Source of the DNA: Hyperoodon ampullatus
Taxonomy: Eukaryota > Chordata > Mammalia > Artiodactyla > Ziphiidae
Assembly: GCA_949752795.1 (NCBI GenBank)
Contig: OX457056.1
Coordinates: 178,336,428 to 178,400,427 of the forward strand
Direction of reading: 5' to 3'
Length of the DNA: 64,000 nucleotides
The number at the start of each line of letters is the position of its first letter. Positions within the stretch are counted from its first letter, which is position 1. The notes beneath the pieces are model-generated. The model was given only the letters and a program-made list of their open reading frames with translations. It was not told where the DNA came from and made no database searches. This document shows positions 1-11,292 of this stretch, piece after piece. Made by a program: the position numbers and the translations under genes.

Positions 1-9
1 TTTTTCTAT

Positions 10-440
10 TTTAAATTAATTTTGTTACATGTGTACCTGTTTAGAATTGTTTCCTTGGTGAATTGGACTTTCAGTCATTGTTTAGTGATCCTCTCTAACC
101 CTCATTATGCTTTTTGTCTTAAGGCCTCTTTTTTTTCAGAATTAGTATATTTTACCAGTTTTATTTATATATTTTCTATCCTTTCACTATCAGCTCTTTT
201 GATATATAACAAATAGGTTATTATTTTTTAAAAAATGCAATGTCTTTTGCTTTTAACTGGTGAGTTTGGTCCTTTATGTTTGCATTTATTGATATACTTG
301 GAATTAACTCTGTTATCTTATATTTTTATTTAAATTATCTCACTTTTTCTGTTTCTTCTTTCTCCTTTTTCTAAAATAGTATATCTAACTTACCCCAAAA
401 GAACTTTAGCCTGTTTTCATTTTCCTTTGTCTCTCCATTG
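10..440 (-). mobile_element. Old L1 remnant (ORF2-derived), antisense
   Basis: The T-rich sequence follows the reverse complement of the L1 ORF2 middle region, including the stretch around 290-320 that resembles the L1 phrase for a 'ttgatatattTGGA' segment. It is diverged and has no useful open frame. The 440-660 stretch beyond it shows nothing I recognise. Confidence 0.4.
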
Positions 441-764
441 CCTCCTTTGTCTCACGAAAGACATTTCCTAATCTTGTGTCCTTCTTCACAAGCACCACTA
501 TGGTTGTTCTTTACAACAGTGCTCATTCCGGTCCAGGTTGAGGTTAGGAGCCTTCACTAGAATGTGAGTCAGCTTTGTCCACAACTAACAGTTTCGTTGA
601 AATCCATTGTTTAGTTCAGCTGACTTTCTCTTTGAAGAAAGCAGTGTGTTGATGCAGTCTGGTGCAAGCTCCTTATCTTGTCATAGGTCCTAACAGTTGT
701 AGACGGACTACTTTGCATAACACTTGTCTAGAATCTAGGCTTTTTTTTTTTTGCTTAAATATTG

Positions 765-1794
765 ACAGTGGTTTGTTGAGGTATAATTTAAATACAATAA
801 AATGTACAAGTCTTTTGCATATAGCAAAGGGAATTTTGAAAATGTGTGTACTTGTTTAACAATCATCCACATTTATGATATAGAATATTTCCAGCACACC
901 AGAATATTTCTTGTGCTCTTCAGTCATTCTGTTACCCCACCCCAGGAGCAACCACTGTTCTGATTTCAATTGCTTTAGCTTAGTTTTGCCTATTCCTGAA
1001 TTCAATATGAGTAGAATTATAGACGTGTTATTTATATATGGCTTCTTCCAATAAATGTTATATGCATATTTGTTAGTTGTTGTTTGCTCATTCTTCTTGT
1101 TACATAATAATCCATTGTGTGAATATATTATAAGTTATTTTATTCTGCTATTGATGGACATTTATATTGTATCTGGTTTTGGGCTACTGCTTCTGCTGTG
1201 AAGATTTTGCAACATGTTTTTTGGTGAACATTTATGCATTTCTGTTCACAAAATACGTAGGAGAGGAATTGCTGGATTATAGTGTATACTTATGTCTATA
1301 GCTTTGGATGCTTTCAGTTTTCCAAAGTGGTTGTATCAGTTTAAACTCTCACTAGCAGTAAATAAGCATTCCAGAAATTCCACTTTCTAGTTTATACTTT
1401 ATGTTGTCTGTTTTTTTTTGCATTTTTGCTATTCTGGTGGGGGCATAGTAGTATTGCATTGAGATTTTTGTCCTGTGGTTTGTGGTAACTACTTGTTTGC
1501 CATTAGTTTATACTCTTCTGTGAAGTGCCTTCTGTTGGGCTTTATGTATTTTTTCTTAATTGGTTTGTAAAAATCCTTTATATATTTTGGATATAAATTT
1601 TATATATATACACACACATATACACATATGTGTATACATTTTTATATATATGGATTGCTTTTAAAACCTTTTAATAGTGTCTTTTGATGAGTAGAATTTA
1701 ACAATTTAACATTTTTCCTTTATTATTAACACTTTTTGCACTGTGAGAATTTCTTGTTTACTCTAAAGTTATGAAGGTATATTCCAAAGTTTAT
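765..1794 (-). mobile_element. Old L1 (L1M-type) 3' part, antisense
   Basis: The reading starts with an L1M 3'-UTR-like stretch (TTGAGGTATAATTTAAATAC at 777) and continues into the antisense of the ORF2 C-terminus: the 'gatggacatttatattgt' and 'ggaattgctggattatagtg' phrases at 1154 and 1266. It is heavily mutated. It ends against a SINE at about 1795 and includes an AT/CA microsatellite near 1600. Confidence 0.75.
1594..1655. repeat. TA/CA dinucleotide microsatellite
   Basis: The tract is TATATATATACACACACATA followed by alternating ATGTGTATAC and TTTATATATA. Imperfect purine-pyrimidine alternation runs for about 60 bp inside the surrounding L1 remnant. Confidence 0.8.
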
Positions 1795-2008
1795 TTTATT
1801 TTATTCATTTATTTATGCGGTACGCGGGCCTCTCACTGTTATGGCCTCTCCCGTTGTGGAGCACAAGCTCTGGATGCACAGGCTCAGTGGCCATGGCTCA
1901 CGGGCCCAGCCGCTCCGCGGCATGTGGGATCTTCCCGGACCGGGGCACTAACCCGTGTCCCCTGCATCGGCAGGCGGACTCTCAACCACTGTGCCACCAG
2001 GGAAGCCC
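1795..2008 (-). mobile_element. CHR-family SINE, short form, antisense
   Basis: Read on the minus strand it begins GGGCTTCCCTGGTGGCACAG and carries the tRNA-like head with an internal B-box-like segment, then a GC-rich body. The tail appears as a T-rich tract at 1795-1816. It is one of ten copies in the window and is inserted next to an L1 remnant. The 102-aa and 82-aa open frames across it are only a property of the SINE sequence. Confidence 0.93.
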
Positions 2009-3217
2009 CAACCTTCTCCTTTTTTTATTTTGTTTCGTGTCCTTGTGCTGGAACAAATCTTAGCTGTGAATATCTATGACTGCTGAGTCCTGTGAGTCCT
2101 TCTTGTGAACCATCTAACCCGGGGGTGGTCTTGAGGACTCTGACATAGGTACTGATTCGAAGTTATCTTTGTTCGCTGCAGTAAGTATATTTTTAATTTA
2201 TCATCTTTTATATTTTTATAATAATCCTTTGAAGTAGCTATGGACCAGTTACTAACTCTTGCTTCAGATTTGGATGAGTTTAGATGCGTTGAGTAAACTG
2301 ATATTGATAGGTTGGGAACTAGCTTGCTGACTGTTGTACTCTCAGTCTGGTATTCTTGTTTTTCAGCCTTATATCTACTCAGGATAACTGAGCATTTTAA
2401 AACTCAGGAAACTTTTAGTCGACATTTAACTTTTTTGAACATGAAATACAGCATTTTTTTGTTAGTAAATATTGTCCGAATCATATTGTATGTGAACAAT
2501 TAGAGGCAAAAACATTTTCCACTGTTGTACAGCGAATTGCAACCCTCTTTGCTGTGGTGCTGTGACCAATATAAGAGCTCTCATTTCAGAGGAATTGAAT
2601 TACAATGTCACAATGACTGATTTCCTAACACTGATATATTTAGGGATTGATAATTTTAAATCATCACATGGAGTGCTTTTGTTTTTGGAAGGATTTTTAT
2701 GGAAGGCTAAAGAAGTGGTTGAACCAGATTTTCCCTGAAAGTGTCTAGCTTTATTTTTCTATTTTATCACCCTTGACTTATGTTCACGTAGTAGGCAGGT
2801 TTAACCTTATCATTTAAATAGAACTTTTTTTACTTTGAAATGTAGATTCAAATTCTTGCTTGAATGCTTTTGACACATCAGTAAGTAGTTATGCCTCATG
2901 ATGCTAACACGTTTTATTACACATTTTTTTACCTGTGTTTTACTAAGGCAACAGCTGGCTAAATTTGGGTTTCTACCTTCGTGGCTGACGTTGCTAGACT
3001 TTATTGAGACTTAAATGTATGCTGAATATCATAATATTCTTAGCAGTAATTTATGTGGGAATAGGACTCCCATAGGTTTTTTTGCACTGAATTTTGGAAT
3101 TTCCTGTGGTCTAGAAATGTAGCAGAGGAATACTAGAATATCAAATTTGGTTTTTATTTTTCGTATTTAGTTTTATTGGCTTTAATTTCTGTTTCCTGTT
3201 TCTTTGGGGTATATTAA
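2009..3217. other. No recognised feature
   Basis: About 1.2 kb of AT-rich sequence without a repeat, splice-flanked exon or RNA gene I can support. Short open frames here have no protein character. Confidence 0.5.
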
Positions 3218-3634
3218 CAGGGACCAGCAAGCTACAGCCTTGAGGCTGCCCACCCTTTTTTTTTTTTTTTTTTTTGCTGTACACGGGCCTCTCACTGTTG
3301 TGGCCTCTCCCGTTGCGGAGCACAGGCTCTGGACGTGCAGGCTCAGCGGCCATGGCTCACGGGCCTAGCCGCTCCGCGGCATGTGGGATCCTCCCGGACT
3401 GGGGCATGAACCCGTGTCCCCTGCATCGGCAGGTGGACTCTCAACCACTGTGCCACTAGGGAAGCCCCACCCATTTTTGTAAGTAAATTTATGTATATGT
3501 AAAGTTTAATTTACATGTAGTCTGTGGCTGCTTTCATGCTATTGTGGCAGTATTGAGTAGTTACAACAGAGACTATTGCACACAAACCTAAATATTTACT
3601 ATCTGGGCTTTGAGAAGACGTTTGCTGACCCCTA
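3218..3634. mobile_element. hAT-type non-autonomous DNA transposon, split by a SINE
   Basis: The ends form degenerate terminal inverted repeats: CAGGGACCAGCAAGCTACAG at 3218 and TTTGCTGACCCCTA ending at 3634. The right part carries the family phrases for 'tagtctgtggctgctttcatgct' (3520) and 'aatatttactatctgggctt' (3590). This is a common mammalian MER-type hAT element. A CHR SINE at 3256-3468 interrupts it. Another copy of the same family lies at 18170-18375. Confidence 0.75.
3256..3468 (-). mobile_element. CHR-family SINE, short form, antisense, inside a hAT element
   Basis: It has a T-run tail at 3256-3275 and a body from 3276 to the GGGAAGCCCC end. The flanks CCACCCTTTT (left) and CCACCCATTT (right) look like the target-site duplication, with one or two changes. 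Confidence 0.93.
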
Positions 3635-3784
3635 CATTAGAACACTGCAGATAATTTAAAAGATTCAGAAGTTAACTTTTTAAACCAATGAAAAATCTAT
3701 GGAAAATTTTTAGGCATTTAGTTTTCTCTTTGTTGTCATTGCTACGCCGTTCTTCCTCTGACCCCCAGTGGAACGTATCCATCA

Positions 3785-4860
3785 ATCCATTTAACATATT
3801 TGAGTGACCATCATGTGCAGAGCACTGAGGATACAGTGATCAAGACAGCTGTAGGATCTGTTTTCAGGCTTATATTCTGTTAAGGCACATGCAGTTGAAA
3901 TATTCAGCTAACTCATTAATTATCTTCAATCGATATGTGGAGAAAGTGCTACAAAGGAGAATTACAAAGTGTGAAAGTGTATTATTGGAAAACCTGGTCT
4001 GGTGTGAGTGTAAGGTAAGGCTTTTCCAGGAAATGATGTTTAGGCTTAGTTGGCCCAGGGATACAGTAGGTACAAAGGGTATATGTAATTGGAAGAATGT
4101 CAGGTGTTTTAGTAAACGGCATATGGAAATGCCTTGAAGTAGGAAGGGATCATGGAGTGTTTGGGGAAATATGAGAAGGCCAGTATGGCCTGAGCACTGA
4201 CACAGAGGGGAGGAGTGGCAGGAGAGAGGAGGCTATTAGTATAGAGCTTTTATGGAGCACAAAGGGTTTGAATCTTTATCCTAAAAACTGAAGGGGAGCT
4301 GTTGGAGGACTTTAAGCTAGAAAGGGACATAAGTTGATGCACATTTTAAAAACGCTCTGTATAAAGATCGAATTAGGGGGATACCCTGGTGGCACAGTGG
4401 TTAAGAATCCTTCTGCCAATGCAGGGGACACAGGTTCGAGCCCTGGTCCAGGAAGGTCCCACATGCCGTGGAGCACCTGGGCCCGTGCGCCACAGCTGCT
4501 TGGCCTGTGCTCTGGAGCCTGCAGGCCACAACTGCTGAGGCCTGTGCGCCTGGATCCCGTGCTCCACAACAGGAGAGGCCACTGCAATGGGAGGCCCGTG
4601 CACCGCAACAAAGAGTAGCCACGGCTAGAGAGAGCCCGCACACAGCCAGAAATGTAAATAAATAAATTAAAAAATAAATGATTGAGTTAGAAGAGAGAGA
4701 GAAAGTATGCTGGAAGCTGTCATTCAAGTGAGGGGTGGTAGTGGCTTGGGCTAAAGTGATGGCAGAGTGAAGATGTAGTGGGGTCAGCAATTTTGAAAAA
4801 GAGTTTAGAGGGTACAGCTGATGAAATTCAGTTACTCATTGATGGTAGGGGAGAAAAGTG
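3785..4860 (+). repeat. Ancient mammal-wide interspersed repeat, split by a SINE
   Basis: The sequence around 3785-4310 has the familiar course of an old, abundant mammalian repeat: 'ccatcatgtgcagagcactgaggatacagtg', then a purine-rich body and 'ggaggactttaagc'. It resumes at 4690 with 'gtcattcaagtgaggggtgg'. Related copies appear at 5736-6090, 34455-35300, 43755-44150 and 54580-54850. I do not assign a family name by eye. Confidence 0.5.
4366..4690 (+). mobile_element. CHR-family SINE, long form, sense, with target-site duplication
   Basis: This is the only CHR copy on the + strand. Pol III promoter boxes from the tRNA ancestor are visible: A box TGGCACAGTGG at 4390-4400 and a perfect B box GGTTCGAGCCC at 4433-4443. 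The body is about 300 bp and the tail is TAAATAAATAAATT-rich. The flanks GATCGAATTAG (4366-4376) and GATTGAGTTAG (4680-4690) match at 9 of 11 positions, consistent with an aged target-site duplication. Confidence 0.93.
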
Positions 4861-4884
4861 TCACCTCCTCCCATTTAGAAGTTA

Positions 4885-5155
4885 TGATTAGTACTGTTGC
4901 TCTCATTCATTCTGCCAGAATCATCCTAAATTGTCAGTTTGACTTGTTATTCTCCTGATGATTTTCCCATTCCTTATAATGTCAAATGTAAACTCCTTGA
5001 CTGGCTCTCCATGGTCTGTTCTCACTTTATACAGGTCTGTCTAGTTGCTTTTAATCTCCAGTTCCTACTACATGTCTTGAATATTGATATTTCTCTCTCT
5101 CATCACTCTTTTAGGTTTCTGGCACTAAATAAAGACTCAATACATACTTGTTGAG
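4885..5155 (+). mobile_element. L2 LINE 3' end, sense
   Basis: The sequence follows the L2 3' end: 'taaactccttgactggctctccatggtctg' at 4990 and an end of the type 'actcaatacatacttgttgag' at 5135-5155. It is old and diverged. Confidence 0.65.
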
Positions 5156-5735
5156 ATGGGTGCCATGATATGCCATTTAATTCAAAATAAATGGAAACCC
5201 TTAAACTAAATATAATGCTTAATATTATTCAGTATTTTTCCATACACATTGTGACATAACCTATTTACAAAGTTTCTGAGGTACCACGTGTCATAATAGC
5301 AAGTTGCAAGTAACTAAAAATGTGACATTAGCATAGGTGTGATAGTGGAGGGACAGCTTACAGAAAGTTGAGTCCTAATATAGGTAAATGAAAATCTCAA
5401 ACTGACATTAATATTTTCAGTATGCTCTGATACAGAATACAGAACTTGAATGCATAGAAGGGATCTAATCCAACTCATTTAACTATTTTACAGATAAGGG
5501 GACGGAATGATATGAGGAAACTAAATTTTTCTTAATTTCCTTTTTTTTAGCTAGACTAGTGAATCTCCCATGTCCATTTAATTACTAGCATAGCTTCTTT
5601 TTTAGCCTGTTAATGTAACTTGTAGGTTTAAAAACAAAGTTTAAATTTATCACATATGGTTGTTGTGACCCTTTAAACATAATGTTTTTCTTCACTCTAT
5701 ATTGTTTCTTGTAGATTAAATCTGTTTAATATGAA
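5156..5735. other. No recognised feature
   Basis: AT-rich sequence. A stretch near 5460-5530 (ACAGATAAGGGGACGG region) resembles the core of an old mammalian SINE, but not well enough to call. Confidence 0.45.
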
Positions 5736-6090
5736 GTTCAATTCAGTAATTATTTATTGAGCTTCTGCTACGTCTCAGGCACACTGTTAAGTGCTGAAAT
5801 TACTGAATATGAGTAAGGCTGTCGTCCTTTATGAATTCAAAATCTAGTATGATAGGCAAATATAAATAGATAATCATAGTATAATTTTTAAGTGATATCA
5901 TGCATGCTGTGTTAGCATGTGCGTGATATACTAAGAGGAAGTGACATCTGAGTTGAGTTTTGAAAAATGGATACAAAGTTGACCAACTGGTCAAGGAAAA
6001 GGGAGGGTGAGCATTTTAGGTGTAAAGAATAGCATGTACAGTGACCTGGAGGGATCACAAAATCATGATGTATGAGAGGAATATCTGCAC
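5736..6090 (+). repeat. Ancient interspersed repeat (same type as 3785-4860)
   Basis: It starts with 'cagtaattatttattgagcttctgctacgtctcaggcac' and continues to 'acagtgacctggagg'. This is the common old mammalian repeat motif of a length-variable 'last, most frequent' class. No family name is assigned. Confidence 0.5.
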
Positions 6091-6414
6091 ACTAATAGTA
6101 TAAAGTGTGAAGTAGAGAGTAATTAGAGATGAAGCTGTGGAATTAATAAAGTGGAAAGGAAGAAAAATCTTGTATCTCAATTCAGAAAGACAAGTGATGT
6201 TTACAAATCAGATTTTAGAATAAGATATAATTTAAATATTATATCAATATCTATATTTCAGATCTTTATACACACTTCCTTTCTATGTACTGGGACCATG
6301 AGTAGAGGATTTTTTTCTGAGCATTTTTTCTTTTTTCATAAAAATGGAATTCTTGGACTGTCTAAACTCCTTCTGGGTCAAAGCCTGTGTTTCAGAGAAA
6401 AAGTTAGTGAATTT

Positions 6415-6711
6415 AAAAGTAGTTTGTCTTATGGTTACCAAGAGAGAAAAGGTGGGGGAGGGGTAAATTGGGAGATTGGGATTGACATATGTACACTACT
6501 ATATGTAAAATAACTAATGAAAACCTACTGTATGGCACAGGGAACTCTACTCAGTACAGTGTAATAACCTATATGGGAAACGAATCTAAAAAAGAGTGGA
6601 TATATGTATATGTATAACTGGTTCACTTTGCTGTACAACAGAAACTAACACAACATTATAAATCAACTATACTCTGATAAAAATGAATTAAAAAAAATAA
6701 AAGTAGTTTGT
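6415..6711 (+). mobile_element. 5'-truncated L1 3' end, sense, with 13-bp target-site duplication
   Basis: The body is an L1 3' UTR of the cetartiodactyl type: 'aactggttcactttgctgtacaac', then 'aactatactctgataaaaatg' and an A-rich tail. It is flanked by a perfect duplication AAAAGTAGTTTGT at 6415-6427 and 6699-6711, which fixes both ends. The 120-aa open frame at 6151-6513 crosses the junction and is not a gene. Confidence 0.93.
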
Positions 6712-7084
6712 TAAAGAAAAAAAAAAGAGTAATTAGTTCACTACCAGGTCCCTTTTACCTAGCATAGGACCTGGCATAGAGTAGATGCATAGTTTGTAAT
6801 ATTTATGGAGAAGATACTGAATTCTGTGAGTTGAATCAGATAGATGTTATAAACTGGTTATACTTAGGACACTGAGGCTGAGGAGTTAAATGCCTTTTAT
6901 GAATTTTAGGAGTTGTTGAAGTTGCTGTTCTAACCTAAATGATTAGTCACTTCAGAACTGTTAATTTGTACCCCCATAGGAAACACCTTTATCAATTAAA
7001 GCAAGGTGTTTATATAGAATTCCTTTGCCTTTAGTCTTGCAGACTCCATTCATTTCCACGATCACTTTGGACAGTGCTTTATTC
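6712..7084. other. Weak old-repeat signal, otherwise nothing
   Basis: The start contains 'ctagcataggacctggcatagagtagatgc', reminiscent of an MIR or L2 end. The rest is unassigned. Confidence 0.35.
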
Positions 7085-8700
7085 CCCTCACCTCCTTCAG
7101 TGAGGTTGTTTCATAAACTTAAAAAAATATATGCATGCATTAAGATTTACTCTTTGTGCTATAAAGATCATTGAATTTTGACAGATGCTTAATGTCTTGT
7201 ATCATAAAGAATAGTTTCATCATCCAAAAAATGTCCCCTATATTTTATGTGCTTATCCCTCCCTGCAGTGAACCCCTTGCAAACACTAATATGTAGACCA
7301 TCTCTATAATTTTGTCTTTTTAAGAATGTCATATAATTGAAATCATACAGCACATAGCTTTTTCATATTGGTTTCTTTCATTTAGCAATGTGAATTTAAG
7401 ATACATCCGGGTCTTTCTGTGGCTTGCTACTTCATTTCTTTTTATTGATGAATAATACTGCATTGTACCACAGTTCGTTTATCCATTCAGCTATCAAAGG
7501 ACATGCTGGTTGCTTCATTTTTGGCCATTATGAATAAAGGTGCTGTATATTCACATGCAGGTATTTATGTGGACAGGTGTTTTCAACTCATTTGGGAAAA
7601 TACCAAAGAGTGCAAATGCTCAATCACGTGGTGAGACTGTTTAGCCTTATAAGAAACTCCCAAACTGTTTTGCAAAGTAGCTGTACCATTTTGCATTTCC
7701 ACTGGCAGTGAGTGAGAGTTCTAGGTCCTCTGTGTCCTCACCAGCAATTGTCAGTGCTTTGTGTTTTAGGCATCCTAATAGGTGTATAGTGGTATCCTGT
7801 TATCGTTTTAAATTTGCAATTCCCTAATGACAAATGATGTTGAGCATCTTTTCATATGCTTGTCATCTGTGTATCTTTAAGTGTCAGTTTGGATCTTTTG
7901 CCCATTTTAAAATTCATTTCTTACTGTTGAGTTTTAAGAGTTCTTTGTATATTTTGGATATGTCTTTTATCAGATACGTGTTTTGCATGTGTTTCCCAGC
8001 CTGTGCCTTGTCTTTTCATTCTCTTAAAAGTGTCCTTCACATATATACACTACCAAATGTAAAATAGATAGCTAGTGGGAAGCAGCCACATAGCACAGGG
8101 AGATCAGCTTGGTGCTTTGTGTCCACCTAGAGGGGTGGGATAGGGAGGGTGGGAGGGAGACGCAAGAGGGAGGAGATATGGGGATATATGTATATGTATA
8201 GCTGATTCACTTTGTTATAAAGCAGAAACTAACACACCATTGTAAAGCAATTATACTCCAATAAAGATGTAAAAAAAAAAGTGTCCTTTACAGACCAAAC
8301 ATTTTAATAAATTCCAACTTAATTTTTTCTTTCACAGATCAAGGTCATGTAGTTTTTCTACTTTGTTTTTCTACTTCAAGAAGTTTTATAGTATTGTATT
8401 TTACATTTTGGTCTGTGATCCATATTGAGTTAATTTTTGTGTAACACCTATGTTTGAGTTAATTTTTTTGCATAAACTTTTGTCTAAGATCCAGCACTAT
8501 TTGTTGAGAAGACTATCCTTTCTGCATTAAATTGCTGTTGCTCTTTTGTCAGAATGTGTTGAGTGTATTTGTGTGGGTCTGCTTTTGAGCTCTCTGTTCT
8601 TTTTTGTTGATCTACATGTCTGTTCTTTTGCCAGTCACATTCTGTCTTAATTACTGTCTTGTTATGTCTTATAGTAAGTCTTGTGTTGTATAACGAAGAA
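7085..8700 (-). mobile_element. Old L1 (3' UTR and ORF2 C-terminal part), antisense, with a nested L1
   Basis: The antisense ORF2 C-terminus is recognisable: 'gaataatactgcattgtaccacagttcgtttatcc' at 7451 and 'gatgttgagcatcttttcatatgcttgtc' at 7836. The element resumes after a younger L1 at 8038-8276 and ends near 8700. Many substitutions and stops show it is old. Confidence 0.8.
8026..8288 (+). mobile_element. 5'-truncated L1 3' end, sense, nested in older antisense L1, 12-bp target-site duplication
   Basis: The body (8038-8276) contains 'agctgattcactttgttataaagc' and 'aattatactccaataaagatg' followed by the A tail. The duplication AAAAGTGTCCTT is perfect at 8026-8037 and 8277-8288. Removing the insert and one duplication restores the surrounding older L1 without a gap, so the order of insertion is certain. 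Confidence 0.95.
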
Positions 8701-9420
8701 TTCAGCTGGCTTTTGTTCCTAGTTCCTGCGTGGGAGCCTCTACATCTTTGGAATTTCCCAAGTGATAGGAGTGTTTTTGTTCACTGTGGGCCCTAATAGT
8801 TTATGCTAACAGGGCGGCTCAGGGTCAGGGTAGGCCGTGCAAGAAAAACCAAACATGTGATTAGAGAGTTGGGGTGTTGAGCCCTCTGCTATTAGTCTGA
8901 TCTCTGGGGAGCAGGGGAAGTGGGCTGGACATTGAGTTCAGTCGTGTGGCCAATGATTCAACCATGCATGCTTTTGTAATGAAACTACTATAAAAACTCT
9001 GGACACTGAATCTCAGGTGAACATCCCTAGTTAACCATACTTTCTGTATATGTTGCTGATCCGTGTGCCAAGGAGGTGACCTGTTCTGACTCCATGGGGA
9101 GAGAACACAGAGGCTTTGTGTTTGGGACCATCCTAAGCTTTGCCCTGTGTGTCTGTTCTTTTGGTTTGTCCTGATTTATACCATTTTGGCTATAATACAG
9201 CTTATCATAAAGTATATTGCTTTCCTGAGTTCTGTGAGTTGTTCTAGTGAATAACCTGAGGGAGTCATAGGAACCTCTGCATTTGTAGGCAGTTAGTAGG
9301 ACATACAGGACCTGGGAACCCCTGAGCTTTTTTGGCCAGTGATGTCTGAATTAATGTCAGTCTTGTGGAAGACTGTGCCCTTAACCTGTGAAGTTTGTCC
9401 TAACTCTGGATCATTAGTGT
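8700..9420 (+). mobile_element. Old retroviral LTR, ERVL-like, sense
   Basis: The stretch has LTR character: a TATA-like ACTATAAAAACTC at about 8987-8999, then 'ggtttgtcctgatttatacc' and 'cctgagttctgtgagttgttctagtg' at 9220-9250, phrases typical of an old ERVL-type LTR's U5. It runs directly into gag-like sequence on the same strand, as a 5' LTR should. Exact ends and subfamily are not settled. Confidence 0.55.
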
Positions 9421-11080
9421 CAAAAGTCCTTGTGGTTGGTGTCAGAAAAAGTTGAATATGCTAGATAACCCTGCCTCACTGAAGCTTGTGGGAAGAGAAA
9501 GGATGAAAGGACTGGGGATGAAGAAATTTTGATTCTTGAATGGCTATCTAGTTGCTCATGATATGAAACTGCAGCTGTGCTGTGATCCATTACTAAAGGC
9601 AAAAGTTATGGAATAGAATTTAGAAATGGTGGGAGACACAATCCCCAATGAGGTGGCTCACTGGTTACAGAAGGAAATGCAGAATAATAAGAAGCAAACT
9701 AAATATATAATGTGTTGGCTATTGTTACTTGTAATAGCTAAAGTGAAAGTAATATAGAGTGCTGGGGCTGATCCTGATGCTGGGCCAAGCTTAGATTTCA
9801 GTCAGTCTGATCTACCACTAATAGCTTTAAAGCCACCCCTAATGAGAGAGATTATTCTAGGACAAAAGGCAGTACTGTTATGAACTCTGGTTACCAGGAA
9901 GGTGGTCCAGTTAGGGAGAGGGAAAACCCAAGAAACTACTGAAACCAGGAGTTATAGTGCCAAGGAGTAGTCTTATTTTGTGGATCTGTGTCATCAACTT
10001 CCTGAAGAACTTTTAGTAAAATGGATTGCGAGAGTGACTAATTTAGGGGTAGTATCTTTGGTTTAGAATGCTACAGAGTGGAAGAGAATGTTGGGTTGAC
10101 ATAAGACCCACAGCTCACTGTAGAACAATCACAAATGGCTGTCCATAGTAGGTTACCTGAGGGAGTGGGTAGCCTGGTGGACTGGATAAAACTTGCTGTA
10201 AAGTCTGTTTATCTGAGAAGAGAGACTGTGTTTCTTCTATAAATGCCAAGTGGAACACCATAGATGAAGAGCCTGTGCACTTCATAGCAAGCCATGCTGG
10301 ACTGACGTGATGATTGTCCTATGAAGGTTATTTATCTACTGAATATGCCCCATAACCAGGTCATGGTATCTCTTGTGATTAAGAGGGCCCCTTTTACATG
10401 GGCACCTCATGAAACAATACTGTTGTAAAACCAGGCAGCTGAGAAACGTTATTAGGTTTGTTGTCTCAGTTTCCCTTATCGATGTTAAAGATGAAAAAAA
10501 AGTCATTAACAAGAAAAGGGAGGAAAACAGAAGGGGAGAGCCAAGGGATTCGTCCCATCAGGGGTCGATGTTTATGAGAAATGTAGTGAATATATTGGAC
10601 ATTGATGACAAAGGTGTTAATGCAGCAGTGTTGAAGATTGAGTGTACCAATGGGAGCTAATGCTGGTTCTACAACTTTAAAGGGGCCTCAGCAATACCAC
10701 TGTATTTATCCCAGTTTGAAGGAATTTGAAAAGCTTAAAGGCAAAGGTGAAATTGAGAAACCTGACCTGGAATCACCTGGGACAATGGTCTGGCAGATTA
10801 GTCAAAATGAAGATTGACAGAAGGGATAGGGTCCCTTGGCTCTTAACTCTTCCCCTCTGGGGACCTAAGGCCTTACGTATGTGAGTGGGTAAAATGGTCA
10901 CCAGGTGCAGAAGAGACCTTTCTGGGACTCCTTGACACAGACCCCCATGTACTTTGGTATCAAAACATGTTGATGAACATGTCTTAACTGGGGCCACTTT
11001 TAGACCGAGAGAAAATAGTAATGCATTGGTTGATAGGATTAAGATGAAAGTTCAAGTGAAAGTTTAAACAGGCTTTATGT
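9420..11080 (+). pseudogene. Decayed endogenous retrovirus gag-like region, sense
   Basis: Downstream of the LTR the sequence has the codon pattern of an old retroviral gag in short overlapping frames, each broken by stops and frameshifts. The best piece lies around 9990-10160, with a second at 10409-10660 that stays open for 83 codons. No intact frame remains. The fit is to the ERVL-like group rather than to a virus of recent origin; this is by reading, not by search. No pol follows, so the provirus was truncated or deleted near 11080. Confidence 0.5.
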
Positions 11081-11235
11081 GAAGTAGTTGGTCTTCTTAG
11101 CTGAATGTTTTATGGAAAAGGATATTATGCCCTATCTAGTATTGTGAAGCAAAACTGTTTGGTGAAATTTTAATAGAGGCTGTTAGGAATGCAAAGTTGA
11201 TGGGATTATTGTCCTATGAAGGTCTGAGAATAATA

Positions 11236-11292
11236 TTGTAATTTTCTGTAAGATGTTACAGAAAAACCCAAAGAAACTTTTTGGCCAACCCA
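11236..11292. mobile_element. Mariner-type palindromic MITE remnant
   Basis: The inner palindrome TTTTCTGTAAGATGTTACAG leads into AAAAACCC and then 'aaactttttggccaaccca', which is the terminal motif of a short mariner-derived palindromic element common in cetartiodactyls. The left outer arm is missing, so the element is truncated on that side. Confidence 0.65.

Noticed and set aside
1771..2079. Open frames of 82-102 aa at this and other CHR copies (3274, 4334, 30112, 36741, 37388, 47980, 60874)
   Set aside because: They are translations of the GC-rich SINE body in both directions and recur at every copy, so they are not genes.
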